From Leekyejoonella antrihumi (GTDB taxonomy: Bacteria > Actinomycetota > Actinomycetes > Actinomycetales > Dermatophilaceae): a stretch of 45,161 nt of DNA. A program made the position numbers and the translations under genes. Location: assembly GCF_007845645.1 (NCBI RefSeq), contig NZ_VCQV01000039.1, positions 1 to 45,161 of the forward strand, read 5' to 3'. Shown here piece by piece: positions 1 through 7,332 of the stretch; position 1 is the first letter of the stretch, and every line of letters starts with the position of its first letter. Under the pieces are notes generated by a model that was not told the DNA's origin, did no database searches, and saw only the letters and a program-made list of their open reading frames with translations.

Positions 1-3
1 ACC

Positions 4-59
4 GTCGAGGTCCTTGGTGATCAGTGAGCTTGGTCGCTTCTGATCCTGAGGACCTCGAC
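4..59. repeat. Long imperfect inverted repeat at the left edge
   Basis: Outer arms GTCGAGGTCCT (4-14) and AGGACCTCGAC (49-59) are perfect complements of 11 bases. Inner arms GATCAG (19-24) and CTGATC (40-45) add 6 more pairs. The whole would fold as a two-part hairpin. No T-run follows it on either strand, so a simple intrinsic terminator is not obvious. It precedes a decayed gene region and could be a terminator, an element end or a regulatory hairpin of a gene lying outside the window. Confidence 0.5.
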
Positions 60-274
60 CCTCACCTCACCGCATCACCAACCCCCGGCGTGTCGCCGTG
101 CCCCACCTCAGGTACGGAGAGCCCGTTATGGCTCCATGTACCGACGTACCGGCCTGGCGGCGTCTGGTCAGTACTTTGCGGCCGCCTCGGCGACCAGCTG
201 CGAGACCGGGAGCAGCTTGCTGTCGACCCGGCCGCAGGCCCGGTCGTGGTCTCCGCCGCCTGCGCACGAGGTGA

Positions 275-658
275 AGGCCTGGAGCCGCGAACTGGATTGC
301 TTGGAATGAGCGGAACTACACCGAGCACGGCTTCGGACTGTGGGTCATCGAGCTCGCCGACGGTACGTTCGTCGGGGGCTGCGGTCTGATGATGCAAGAC
401 GTCGAAGGTGAGGGTTTGGTCGAGGTCGGCTACCACGTGGGCACGGCCTGGCAGGGCCGTGGCCTCGCGACGGAGGCAGCCGGCGCCGGACGCGACGCCG
501 CCAGGGATGCCGGGATACCTCACCTGGTGGCGATCATCCGACCAAGCAACCGGCCGTCCCAGCGAGTCGCTGAAAAGATCGGCCTCCGGCTGGAACGTCG
601 CATCGTCAAAAGCGGCGATGCCCTCGTGTTCAGCGCCGACCTCCAGACGGTTCCATAA
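275..658 (+). pseudogene. Broken GNAT N-acetyltransferase (RimJ/RimL-like), 5' part lost
   Basis: The frame opens just after a TGA at 272-274 and reads a clear RimJ/RimL-like acetyltransferase core: an N-terminal stretch with WNERNYTEHGFGLWVIE, then GYHVGTAWQGRGLATEA (the acetyl-CoA loop, Q-G-R-G-L-A) and a C-terminal RPSNRPSQRVAEKIGLR segment, ending at TAA 656-658. There is no ATG or GTG in frame before 389, which lies inside the fold and would remove about 38 residues of conserved sequence. Upstream, the next frame reads HEVKAW, which looks like the normal preceding segment of this family, so a frameshift near 275-300 is likely. The intact enzyme would transfer acetyl from acetyl-CoA to an amine; this copy is probably inactive. 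A sequencing error is the main alternative. Confidence 0.6.
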
Positions 659-842
659 CCCGATCGCGCTACCCGACGCGAAGAGGCGACCGGGTGGCCA
701 TCGCCAGCGGTAACGACGAAACGTAACGACCCTCTCAATCGAGCGGATGACGTACCGGAAACTCCCAGCTCGACGCCGAACTTCGCTGCATCTCGACAGC
801 GCACGACGGTGCGACAATTGAGTATCGACGAATCGAGGTGCC

Positions 843-998
843 ATGATCGTTCATCCCCTGACGTCACTGCTCGGTTCGCGAGGCGTGCCACGAACGGTCG
901 CGGTTATCGTCGTGGTCGTCGTGGTGGTGGGCCTTCGCGTGCTCAGGATCGTCCTCGGGCACAGGAGAGGTCGGGGCGGTCGCGGCCGTCGGCCGTAG
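843..998 (+). CDS. Possible small single-span membrane protein (51 aa)
   Basis: A short frame from ATG 843 to TAG 996-998. The middle of the product is one hydrophobic stretch rich in valine (TVAVIVVVVVVVGLRVL), followed by a basic Arg/Gly tail, the shape of a one-pass membrane protein with a cytoplasmic positive end. GAGG lies 7 bases before the ATG and could be a ribosome site. I do not recognise a family. It sits between the decayed acetyltransferase and the VOC gene of the other strand. The valine run comes from a GTC/GTG/GTT-rich stretch, so low-complexity chance coding is a real alternative. Confidence 0.3.
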   Translation: MIVHPLTSLLGSRGVPRTVAVIVVVVVVVGLRVLRIVLGHRRGRGGRGRRP

Positions 999-1016
999 GA
1001 GGTCGAGCCCGATCCG

Positions 1017-1397
1017 TCAGTCCGGACGAACGGCGCTGAGACAGAACGGGTGGCCAACGGGATCGAGCATCACCCGCCACTGGGCCGGTGCGGGCTGGTG
1101 CTCCGCCTGCGTCGCACCCAGTGCGACGCTGGCTGCCACGTCGGCGTCCAGGTCGGCGGCCGCAAGGTCGAGATGCAGCTGTTGGCGTTGCGGTCCGTTC
1201 GGCCACCCGGGCGGGGTGTAGTCATCAACCCGCATGAGGGTCACCAGCGGCCCGGCTCCCGACAGCGCGATCACTCCTCGGTCCGGGGTCGCGAAGGCCT
1301 CTTCGAGACCCAGCAGGCGTTGGTAGAACGGCGCGAGCACGTCAGGGTCGGGACAGTCGATGGAGATGGAGGCAAGTGGGGCCACGCGTTCGGTCAT
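1017..1397 (-). CDS. VOC (glyoxalase/bleomycin-resistance) family protein
   Basis: A 126-residue protein with the pattern of the vicinal-oxygen-chelate superfamily: it opens with a beta strand (LASISIDCPDPDVLAPFYQRLLG, the usual 'D-P-x-x-L-x-x-F-Y' helix start) and ends with WRVMLDPVGHPFCLS, the D-P-x-G-H-P-F-C-L C-terminus of the actinobacterial glyoxalase-like group. Members bind a metal or a small ligand; the substrate here cannot be told. The ATG at 1397 is chosen because a TACAGT -10 hexamer lies 7 bases before it and the fold begins right after; the reading frame is open further upstream but non-conserved. It lies downstream of polA on the same strand, about 90 bases away, with its own promoter. 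Confidence 0.8.
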   Translation of the reverse strand: MTERVAPLASISIDCPDPDVLAPFYQRLLGLEEAFATPDRGVIALSGAGPLVTLMRVDDYTPPGWPNGPQRQQLHLDLAAADLDADVAASVALGATQAEHQPAPAQWRVMLDPVGHPFCLSAVRPD

Positions 1398-1404
1398 AGT
1401 GCGG

Positions 1405-1410
1405 ACTGTA
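1405..1410 (-). promoter_or_regulatory. -10 box of the VOC gene (leaderless type)
   Basis: TACAGT on the minus strand ends 7 bases before the ATG at 1397, so transcription would start at or next to the start codon. Confidence 0.5.
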
Positions 1411-1487
1411 GACGGCCCGACCGACACCGAAGCGGTCCCAGGTCTCGAACGACTCCACAACACCGATCTCGGTCAGGGCAGCACTAC

Positions 1488-4202
1488 TCAGTGGGCGGCG
1501 TCGTGCCAGGAATGTCCCACGCCGACACTGACGTCGAGGGGCACATCGAGCTCGGCGGCGGCGCCCATCTCCCGGCGAACCACTGCCTCCACGTCCGCAC
1601 GCTCCCCCGGCGCAACTTCCAGCACCAGCTCGTCGTGCACCTGCAGCAGCATCCGGGACTTCGCGCCGTCGGCGGCCAGCGCCGCGGCACATCGCAGCAT
1701 CGCCACCTTCATCAGGTCAGCGGCCGAGCCCTGGATGGGTGCGTTCAGCGCCATCCGCTCGGCCATCTCCCGACGCTGCCGGTTGTCCGAGGTCAGATCC
1801 GGCAGATAGCGCCGCCGCCCCAGCATGGTCTCGGTGTAGCCGGTCTTGCGCGCGTCATCCACCACATCGCGCAGATAGTCACGCACACCACCGAACCTGG
1901 CGAAATACTCGTCCATCAGGGCCCGTGCCTCCTCGGTGCTGATCGTCAGCTGCTTGGACAGCCCGAAAGCCGACAGACCGTAGGCCAGTCCGTAGGACAT
2001 GGCCTTGACCTTGGCGCGCATCTCGGGGCTCACCTGTGCCGGTTCTACCGCGAACACCTTCGATCCGACGAATCGGTGCAGATCCTCCCCCGTGCGATAG
2101 GCCTCGATCAGCCCCGCATCCCCGGACAGGTGCGCCATGATGCGCATCTCGATCTGGCTGTAGTCCGCGGACATCAGCGACTCGTAGCCGTCCCCGACGA
2201 TGAAGACCTCCCGAATCCGCCGGCCTGCGTCGGTGCGGATCGGGATGTTCTGCAGGTTCGGCTCGGTCGACGACAACCGCCCGGTGGCGGCGATGGTCTG
2301 CTGGTAGGTCGTGTGGATCCGTGCATCGTCGGCCACCGACTTCATCAGGCCCTCGACGGTGACGCGCAGCCTTGCGCTGTCCCGGTGGCGCAACAGGGCC
2401 TCCAGGAACGGGTGCTCGGTCTTCGCATAGAGCGTGCTGAGTGCGTCGGCGTCGGTCGTGTAGCCCGTCTTGGTCCGCTTCGTCTTGGGCATCTTCAGCT
2501 TGTCGAAGAGCACGGTTTGCAGCTGTTTCGGCGAACCGAGGTTGATCTGCTCACCGTCGATGGCTTCGTATGCGTCGGCGGCGGCCTGGTTCATGCCGTC
2601 GGCGTAGTCGCTCTCCAGGCCGGTCATCGCATCCGCATCCACGAAGATCCCGACGCTCTCCATCTCCACCAGAACGTCGACCAGCGGCAGCTCGATGTCG
2701 CGCAGCAGTGCCGTCCCGCCGGTCTGCTCCAGGTCCGCCTCGAGCGCACCCGCGAGCTCCGCGACGGCGGCGGCGTGCAGCATCGTCTCCTGGCCACGGC
2801 CGTCACCGTCGCCGAGATCGAGCACCCCCTGCGCCGGGTTGTCCTGCCCGGTCCGCAGCTCACGCTGCAGGTGGCGCAGGACCAGGTCCGCCAGGTCGTA
2901 GGACCGCTGGTCCGGGCGGACCAGGTATGCCGCCAGGGCCGTGTCGCAGGTGATGCCCGCCATGGGCAGCCCCGCCGAGACAAGTTGGTGCAGCTGGGGT
3001 TTCGCCTCGTGCAACACCTTTGGCCGCGACGGGTCCGCCAACCAGGCGCGCAACGCCTTCTCCCCCTCGGGGTCGAGCTCGGTGAGGTCGATGTAGGCCG
3101 CCCGGTCCACCGTGGCTGCGGGGCCCGCGTGCGAGCTGGAGGGGTCTTCGCCCACCACGGCGACCGCGAGCGCCTGCGCGTCGCCACTTCCCCGCGCCCA
3201 CGAACCGACCACCTGCACACCGGCCCGCACTCCCGCCGTCAGGTGCTCCCGCACCCACCCGGCCACCTGGTCGGCCGCGAGCACCGCACCGTCGATCTCG
3301 ACCTCGCCGGTGGCCTCGGGCTCCGTGGCGTCCAAGGTGGCGAACAACCGGTCCCGCAGGACCCGGAACTCGAGCCCGTCGAAGACCGTGTGGACCTCAT
3401 CGCGGGCCCAGGAGGTCCGCTCGAGGTCGTCGATGCCGATCGGGAGGTCGACGTCGAGCAGCAGCTGGTTGAGCCGGCGGTTGCGCAGGACACCGTCCAG
3501 GTGGTCGCGCAGCGACTGGCCCGCCTTGCCCTTGATCTCGCCGACGTGATCCACGATGCCGGACAGGTCGCCGTAGGCGCCGATCCACTTGGCGGCGGTC
3601 TTCGGGCCGACGCCGGGCACCCCCGGCAGGTTGTCCGCGTGCTCGCCGACGAGCGCGGCCAGGTCGCTATAGCGCTCTGGCGGCACGGCATACTTCTCCT
3701 CGACCGCGGCCGGCGTCATGCGTGCCAGGTCCGACACGCCCTTGCGTGGATAGAGGACCGTCGTGCGAGCGGACACCAGCTGCAGCGCGTCACGGTCTCC
3801 CGAACACACCAGCACCTCGTCGAACCCGGCCGTCTCGGCCTGGCTGGTGAGTGTGGCGAGGATGTCGTCCGCCTCATAGCCCGGCAGCTCGACATAGCGA
3901 ATCCGTAGGGCGTCGAGCACCTCCTTGACCAGCGAGACCTGGCCCTTGAACTCCGAAGGCGTCGCCGAGCGCCCGGCCTTGTACTCGGCGTACTCCTTCG
4001 TGCGAAAGGTCTCGCGGGAGACGTCGAACGCCACACCGATGTGCGTCGGGTCCTCGTCTCGCAGCACATTGATGAGCATCGAGGTGAAGCCGTACACGGC
4101 GTTGGTCGGCTGTCCGGTGCTTGTCGAGAAGTTCTCGACGGGCAGCGCGAAGAACGCCCGGTAGGCGAGAGAATGTCCATCCAGCAGCAGCAGTCGCTTC
4201 AC
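1488..4202 (-). CDS. polA: DNA polymerase I
   Basis: A 904-residue family A DNA polymerase that fills gaps in repair and replaces RNA primers on the lagging strand. Residues 1 to about 300 form the 5'-3' flap nuclease (MKRLLLLDGHSLAYRAFF; GYEADDILATL; GVPGVGPKTA). The middle third is a 3'-5' exonuclease-like domain that looks vestigial, as in mycobacterial PolA, so proofreading is unlikely. The polymerase motifs are intact: motif A DYSQIEMR (Asp near 680), motif B KVKAMSYGLAYG (about 731-742) and motif C VHDELVLE (about 855-862). The GTG start at 4202 is chosen over longer frames because the protein begins exactly at the family N-terminus and TAGGCT lies 7 bases before it. It diverges from the thioesterase gene. 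Confidence 0.97.
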   Translation of the reverse strand: MKRLLLLDGHSLAYRAFFALPVENFSTSTGQPTNAVYGFTSMLINVLRDEDPTHIGVAFDVSRETFRTKEYAEYKAGRSATPSEFKGQVSLVKEVLDALRIRYVELPGYEADDILATLTSQAETAGFDEVLVCSGDRDALQLVSARTTVLYPRKGVSDLARMTPAAVEEKYAVPPERYSDLAALVGEHADNLPGVPGVGPKTAAKWIGAYGDLSGIVDHVGEIKGKAGQSLRDHLDGVLRNRRLNQLLLDVDLPIGIDDLERTSWARDEVHTVFDGLEFRVLRDRLFATLDATEPEATGEVEIDGAVLAADQVAGWVREHLTAGVRAGVQVVGSWARGSGDAQALAVAVVGEDPSSSHAGPAATVDRAAYIDLTELDPEGEKALRAWLADPSRPKVLHEAKPQLHQLVSAGLPMAGITCDTALAAYLVRPDQRSYDLADLVLRHLQRELRTGQDNPAQGVLDLGDGDGRGQETMLHAAAVAELAGALEADLEQTGGTALLRDIELPLVDVLVEMESVGIFVDADAMTGLESDYADGMNQAAADAYEAIDGEQINLGSPKQLQTVLFDKLKMPKTKRTKTGYTTDADALSTLYAKTEHPFLEALLRHRDSARLRVTVEGLMKSVADDARIHTTYQQTIAATGRLSSTEPNLQNIPIRTDAGRRIREVFIVGDGYESLMSADYSQIEMRIMAHLSGDAGLIEAYRTGEDLHRFVGSKVFAVEPAQVSPEMRAKVKAMSYGLAYGLSAFGLSKQLTISTEEARALMDEYFARFGGVRDYLRDVVDDARKTGYTETMLGRRRYLPDLTSDNRQRREMAERMALNAPIQGSAADLMKVAMLRCAAALAADGAKSRMLLQVHDELVLEVAPGERADVEAVVRREMGAAAELDVPLDVSVGVGHSWHDAAH

Positions 4203-4209
4203 GCGTGGC

Positions 4210-4215
4210 AGCCTA
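4210..4215 (-). promoter_or_regulatory. -10 box of polA (leaderless type)
   Basis: TAGGCT on the minus strand, 7 bases before the GTG at 4202. It supports the short start of polA and a leaderless transcript. No convincing -35 is seen. Confidence 0.5.
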
Positions 4216-4221
4216 TGCCGT

Positions 4222-4698
4222 ATGACCGACAACATCACAGCCAGGACTTCGGGCATGACGCCCGATTCCCCCGACCTCAACGATCCCGCCGTCCTCGAGC
4301 AGTTCAACCAGATGAACAAGGGCTCACTGCCAGAACGCATGGGGATCGAGTACCTCGAGATCTCACCCCAACGCGTCGTTGCGCGGATGCCGGTCGAGGG
4401 CAACACGCAGCCCTACGGTCTGCTGCACGGTGGGGCGAGCGTCGTGCTCGCCGAGACGGTGGGCTCTGTCGGTGCGGCGCTGCACGCCGGCCCGGACCGG
4501 GCCGCAGTCGGGCTGGACATCAACGCCACTCATCACCGCGGAGTGCGCAGCGGCTACGTGACGGCCACCGCTGACGCGCTGTCCCTCGGACGGACGCTGG
4601 CGTCGTATGACGTGACCATCACCGACGACGAGGGCCGGCGGGTCTGCACCAGCCGCATCACGTGCCTGCTGCGCGACGCACCCACAAAGGCGAGCTGA
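4222..4698 (+). CDS. Hot-dog fold acyl-CoA thioesterase (PaaI/YdiI-like)
   Basis: A 158-residue single hot-dog domain. The signature YGLLHGGASVVLAETVGS carries the HGG turn and the Glu expected to act as the catalytic base in the PaaI/YdiI (4-hydroxybenzoyl-CoA thioesterase-like) group; HHRGVRSGYVTATA is the next conserved strand. It hydrolyses an acyl-CoA, the acyl group unknown. It is divergent from polA, an arrangement familiar in Actinobacteria. Two starts compete: ATG 4222, and ATG 4255 eleven codons later, which leaves more room for the back-to-back promoters and has an AGGA about 10 bases before it. The first residues are not conserved-looking, so the shorter form (147 aa) is quite possible. 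Confidence 0.88.
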   Translation: MTDNITARTSGMTPDSPDLNDPAVLEQFNQMNKGSLPERMGIEYLEISPQRVVARMPVEGNTQPYGLLHGGASVVLAETVGSVGAALHAGPDRAAVGLDINATHHRGVRSGYVTATADALSLGRTLASYDVTITDDEGRRVCTSRITCLLRDAPTKAS

Positions 4699-4716
4699 GC
4701 GCAGCATCGACGGACG

Positions 4717-4742
4717 CCGGACCTGGCCGGTTCAGGTTCCGG
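4717..4742. terminator. Hairpin between convergent thioesterase and GNAT genes
   Basis: CCGGACCTG (4717-4725) pairs with CAGGTTCCGG (4733-4742) with one bulged T and a 7-base loop. It spans the narrow gap between two converging stop codons and overlaps the GNAT stop. It lacks a T-run, so it would be a weak or factor-assisted two-way terminator. Confidence 0.4.
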
Positions 4743-5328
4743 TGTGAGCGACCTCGACGCGGGCGCGCGCCCTGGCACGCAACGACCGTCTCCGGCGGAC
4801 GATGGCCATGGCCTGCGGCTCCGCCTCCTCACCCGAGGCAAGATGTCGCAGGAGCTGGGCCGGGCTGATCGTGCGCTCGGTGATCGCCGGTGCAAAGCCC
4901 AGGCGCGCGAAGTATCGGTTGAGCTCCTTCGCCTGCGTCGGCACGCAGGAGACGATCTGGCCGGCCCCCATGGCCTCGCCGTCGTGGGCGATCCTCGCCA
5001 GCAGCGACTTCGAGACGCCGCCGCGGCGGCACTCGGTGCGCACATACACCTGGTCGATCCACACCACCGGCTCATCGGCGAGCCCGGACAGCGGGCCGTC
5101 CATGACGACCGCGTATCCCACCGGCCGGCCACCACTGGCAGCGAGATAGACCCGTACGTCGTCACGAGCCAGTGCGCCGCGGATCAGGCCTTCGCGAACG
5201 GCCCGTTCGGCCCATTCCACACTCTGCCCGGTGTCAACCCTCGACTGCGTCCACAGCGCGGCGAACTGCTCCGATGCGTCGGCGTCCTCCGCCGTCACCC
5301 GACTGACTCGAACGGCCGACTTCGCCAC
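4732..5328 (-). CDS. GNAT family N-acetyltransferase
   Basis: A 198-residue GNAT protein. The central part VVWIDQVYVRTECRRGGVSKSLL is the beta4 strand and acetyl-CoA loop (R-R-G-G-V in place of the usual Q/R-x-x-G-x-G/A), and LNRYFARLGFAPA is the standard C-terminal motif. The substrate cannot be read. It ends in an Arg-rich tail. The GTG at 5328 is used because AGGTGG stands about 7 bases before it and the alignable domain starts soon after; the frame continues upstream without conserved sequence. It lies 105 bases downstream of pdtaR on the same strand and may be read through from it. It converges with the thioesterase gene. Confidence 0.82.
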   Translation of the reverse strand: MAKSAVRVSRVTAEDADASEQFAALWTQSRVDTGQSVEWAERAVREGLIRGALARDDVRVYLAASGGRPVGYAVVMDGPLSGLADEPVVWIDQVYVRTECRRGGVSKSLLARIAHDGEAMGAGQIVSCVPTQAKELNRYFARLGFAPAITERTISPAQLLRHLASGEEAEPQAMAIVRRRRSLRARARARVEVAHTGT

Positions 5329-5433
5329 GTCAGTGCCACCTGCCTGTTGATGAGATAACCCCGAAAGGATAGCCCCCGGGCCGCTACCTGCGCAGCGCCC
5401 TCCACCAACCAGTGGTGACACCTGCTCCTGAGG
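5329..5433. other. Gap between GNAT and pdtaR
   Basis: No gene seen. Near the pdtaR stop the minus strand holds two small inverted repeats (CCAC/GTGG around 5402-5415, and TGAC/GTCA arms around 5415-5436) that could slow or end pdtaR transcription. Neither has a T-run. Confidence 0.25.
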
Positions 5434-6021
5434 TCACTTGCCCATCTGGTCGATCACAGCGTCCGCCACTTCACGCATGCCGAGTCGTCGATCCATCGCG
5501 GCCTTCTGGATCCACCGGAAGGCCGCGGCTTCATCCAGCTCCAACTGCTTCATGAGGATGCCCTTGGCCTGGTCCAGCCGCTTGCGTGTCTCCAGCCGCT
5601 CCCCGAGATCGGCGATGTCCCGCTCCAGGGCACGCCGTTCGGCCCACCGCGAGCGCGCCACGCTGATCGCGGGGCGAAGGTCCTGGATCGTGAACGGTTT
5701 CAAGACGTAGGCCATCACACCGGCGTCGGAGGCACGCTCGACCAGGTCCTTGTCGGAGAACGCCGTCAGCATGATGACCGGCGCAATGGTCTCCCGGCCG
5801 ATCTCTTCGGCCGCACTGATGCCATCGAGCACCGGCATCTTGACGTCCATCACCACCAGGTCCGGTTTCAGCGCCTTCACCAGCTCGACGGCCTCACGCC
5901 CGTCGCCGACCTCGGCAACCACGTCGTAGCCGTCCTCGCGGAGCATCTCGGCGAGGTCGAGTCGGATGAGCGCCTCATCCTCGGCGACGATCACCCTGAT
6001 GGCGGCGGTTTCGTTCTCCAC
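5434..6021 (-). CDS. pdtaR: ANTAR-domain response regulator (PdtaR type)
   Basis: A 195-residue two-domain regulator. Residues 8-125 are a receiver: acidic pocket E14/D15, phospho-acceptor D59 (VVMDVKMP), T86 and K108 (YVLKPF). Residues about 130-192 are an ANTAR RNA-binding domain (RLETRKRLDQAKGILM, then AFRWIQKAAMDRR). It resembles Mycobacterium PdtaR along its whole length and is in the same neighbourhood near polA and pyk. PdtaR-type proteins are phosphorylated by the histidine kinase PdtaS and bind paired hairpins in nascent mRNA to prevent termination; the kinase is not in this window. The GTG start at 6021 is set by TACTCT six bases before it. An upstream TTG at 6048 is possible but would overlap that promoter box. 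Confidence 0.93.
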   Translation of the reverse strand: MENETAAIRVIVAEDEALIRLDLAEMLREDGYDVVAEVGDGREAVELVKALKPDLVVMDVKMPVLDGISAAEEIGRETIAPVIMLTAFSDKDLVERASDAGVMAYVLKPFTIQDLRPAISVARSRWAERRALERDIADLGERLETRKRLDQAKGILMKQLELDEAAAFRWIQKAAMDRRLGMREVADAVIDQMGK

Positions 6022-6027
6022 CTGGTC

Positions 6028-6033
6028 AGAGTA
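6028..6033 (-). promoter_or_regulatory. -10 box of pdtaR (leaderless type)
   Basis: TACTCT on the minus strand followed by six bases and then the GTG at 6021. Confidence 0.55.
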
Positions 6034-6108
6034 GACGAGTGGCTTCAATCATCGAGCCCATCGTGGCCTCGGCCCGGCATGACGTACTTCACAACCGCGC
6101 CGCCCGAA

Positions 6109-7146
6109 TCAACCCCGCAGGTGCTGCACCTGCGCCCAGCCGGGGTCGTTCTCGGCACGCACGCGCACTCGACCTTCGTCCCAGGCCTGCACCGCAGCCT
6201 TCACCTGCTCCGCCGCGGGGGTGCCCCTGCTGACGTAGAGGTGCAGCAGCCGGACTCCCCTGGTCGTCTCGTGGGCGACCAGACGCCCCTGCCCCTCCAA
6301 CCGGGCGACCACGTGGTCCTCCAGAGCGCGCAGGTTGCCCAGAGATTTCGGGCCGGGCTGACCACTCGCGTCCTGGTCCGCATACGGGATGCTCACTCCG
6401 ATGTGCGTGTCCAGCTCGGGCGCCCAGGCAGCGGCCAACGGCACCTGCGTCGAGGCCACCAGCGGCCCGTATGGCGTGTCGCCCTGCAGCACCAGCCAGG
6501 TCGGCTCGCCCGCCTCGTCGATGAACTCCTCCCGCAGCTCGCGAACCGTCGCCCGCAGTCCGGACAGGCCGAACCCGTCAAGTGGCGCGTCCTGCGCCGG
6601 GGCCAGCTCTCCGATCCAGGTCTCGGTGGCCTCCTCCCCAAGTGCCGCATCCAGCGCGAGGAACGCCAGCCGCATCTGCTCGTGGTCGTTCAGGTCGGCC
6701 ATCAGCGGGTGGTACACCGACACGTCGAGGCGCGAGGCACGCCGCCGGACTCCGACCACGACGTCTCGAACGGCGACGTCCCGACCCGCGATCTGCAGCC
6801 CATACCCGGCGAGGTCGGACACCGGCTGGCGCGAGTCGGCATACGACCACACGAGGTTCGCCTCCGGAGCGGCCTTCAGCCAGCGTCGGGCGATCGACCG
6901 CAGCTCTGGGTCGCCGTCCGGCGAGACGACCAGGACGTGGGCCGAGCTGCTGCCTCCGGCGATCTCCCAGGCCAGCCCGTCGCTGATGGCGTCGACCCGG
7001 ATTGCAAGGGCCTCCGCCATCGCCGCCGTGTCATCGGTGCCGACCGCCGCGCACTGGGCCGCGCCCGTGTTGTTCCACCACGCCCAGAACTCGCGAAGGG
7101 CGGTGGCCGAGCGCAGTGAGTCCTCCCGCTTGCCGAAGATTCCCAT
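6109..7146 (-). CDS. DUF695 domain-containing protein
   Basis: A 345-residue soluble protein beginning MGIFGKREDSL, followed by an aromatic-rich REFWAWWN helix. The overall pattern, with SYADSRQPVSDLAGYGLQI and a C-terminal segment rich in LEGQGRLVAHETT and RLLHLYVS, fits the DUF695 proteins of Actinobacteria, whose function is unknown. No signal peptide, membrane span or catalytic motif is visible. The ATG at 7146 is chosen because the upstream frame is Arg-rich and unlike protein of this family. It is upstream of pdtaR on the same strand, 87 bases away, but pdtaR has its own promoter. It diverges from the MFS gene across a 186-base gap. Confidence 0.75.
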   Translation of the reverse strand: MGIFGKREDSLRSATALREFWAWWNNTGAAQCAAVGTDDTAAMAEALAIRVDAISDGLAWEIAGGSSSAHVLVVSPDGDPELRSIARRWLKAAPEANLVWSYADSRQPVSDLAGYGLQIAGRDVAVRDVVVGVRRRASRLDVSVYHPLMADLNDHEQMRLAFLALDAALGEEATETWIGELAPAQDAPLDGFGLSGLRATVRELREEFIDEAGEPTWLVLQGDTPYGPLVASTQVPLAAAWAPELDTHIGVSIPYADQDASGQPGPKSLGNLRALEDHVVARLEGQGRLVAHETTRGVRLLHLYVSRGTPAAEQVKAAVQAWDEGRVRVRAENDPGWAQVQHLRG

Positions 7147-7263
7147 GGCCGTATCGAAACATAGCCGGCTGCATGACACAGCAATATCGCGCGACCTGGA
7201 ACGGGCCACAGCCGTGCGCCGTGCCGCCTCGAACGCAGCACGCTGACTTCGCGCCGAGCGCCC

Positions 7264-7293
7264 TTGACTCCCATACGCCTCATAATTTAGGTT
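7264..7293 (+). promoter_or_regulatory. Promoter of the MFS-marR operon
   Basis: TTGACT (7264-7269) and TAGGTT (7288-7293) with an 18-base spacer form one of the best sigma-70-like promoters in the window. The surrounding 7280-7325 is unusually AT-rich. Start of transcription would fall near 7300, giving a leader of about 33 bases. Confidence 0.6.
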
Positions 7294-7323
7294 ACTCATT
7301 ATTCAAGCAATCGAGAAAATGAG
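7279..7323 (+). promoter_or_regulatory. Candidate MarR operator: repeats around the -10 box
   Basis: CTCATAAT (7279-7286) and CTCATTAT (7295-7302) are direct repeats 16 bases apart that bracket the -10 box. CTCATT (7295-7300) is also repeated inverted as AATGAG (7318-7323). A repressor bound here would block the promoter; the MarR protein encoded by the second gene is the obvious candidate (inference). Confidence 0.4.
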
Positions 7324-7332
7324 ATACATGCC

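Noticed and set aside
62-844. 260-codon minus-strand frame at the left edge
   Set aside because: It is antisense to the recognisable acetyltransferase core and shows no domain of its own.
1050-3908. 952-codon open frame antisense to polA
   Set aside because: It is the mirror of a complete family A polymerase; His/Gln/Val-rich composition and no recognisable domain mark it as a GC-rich shadow frame.
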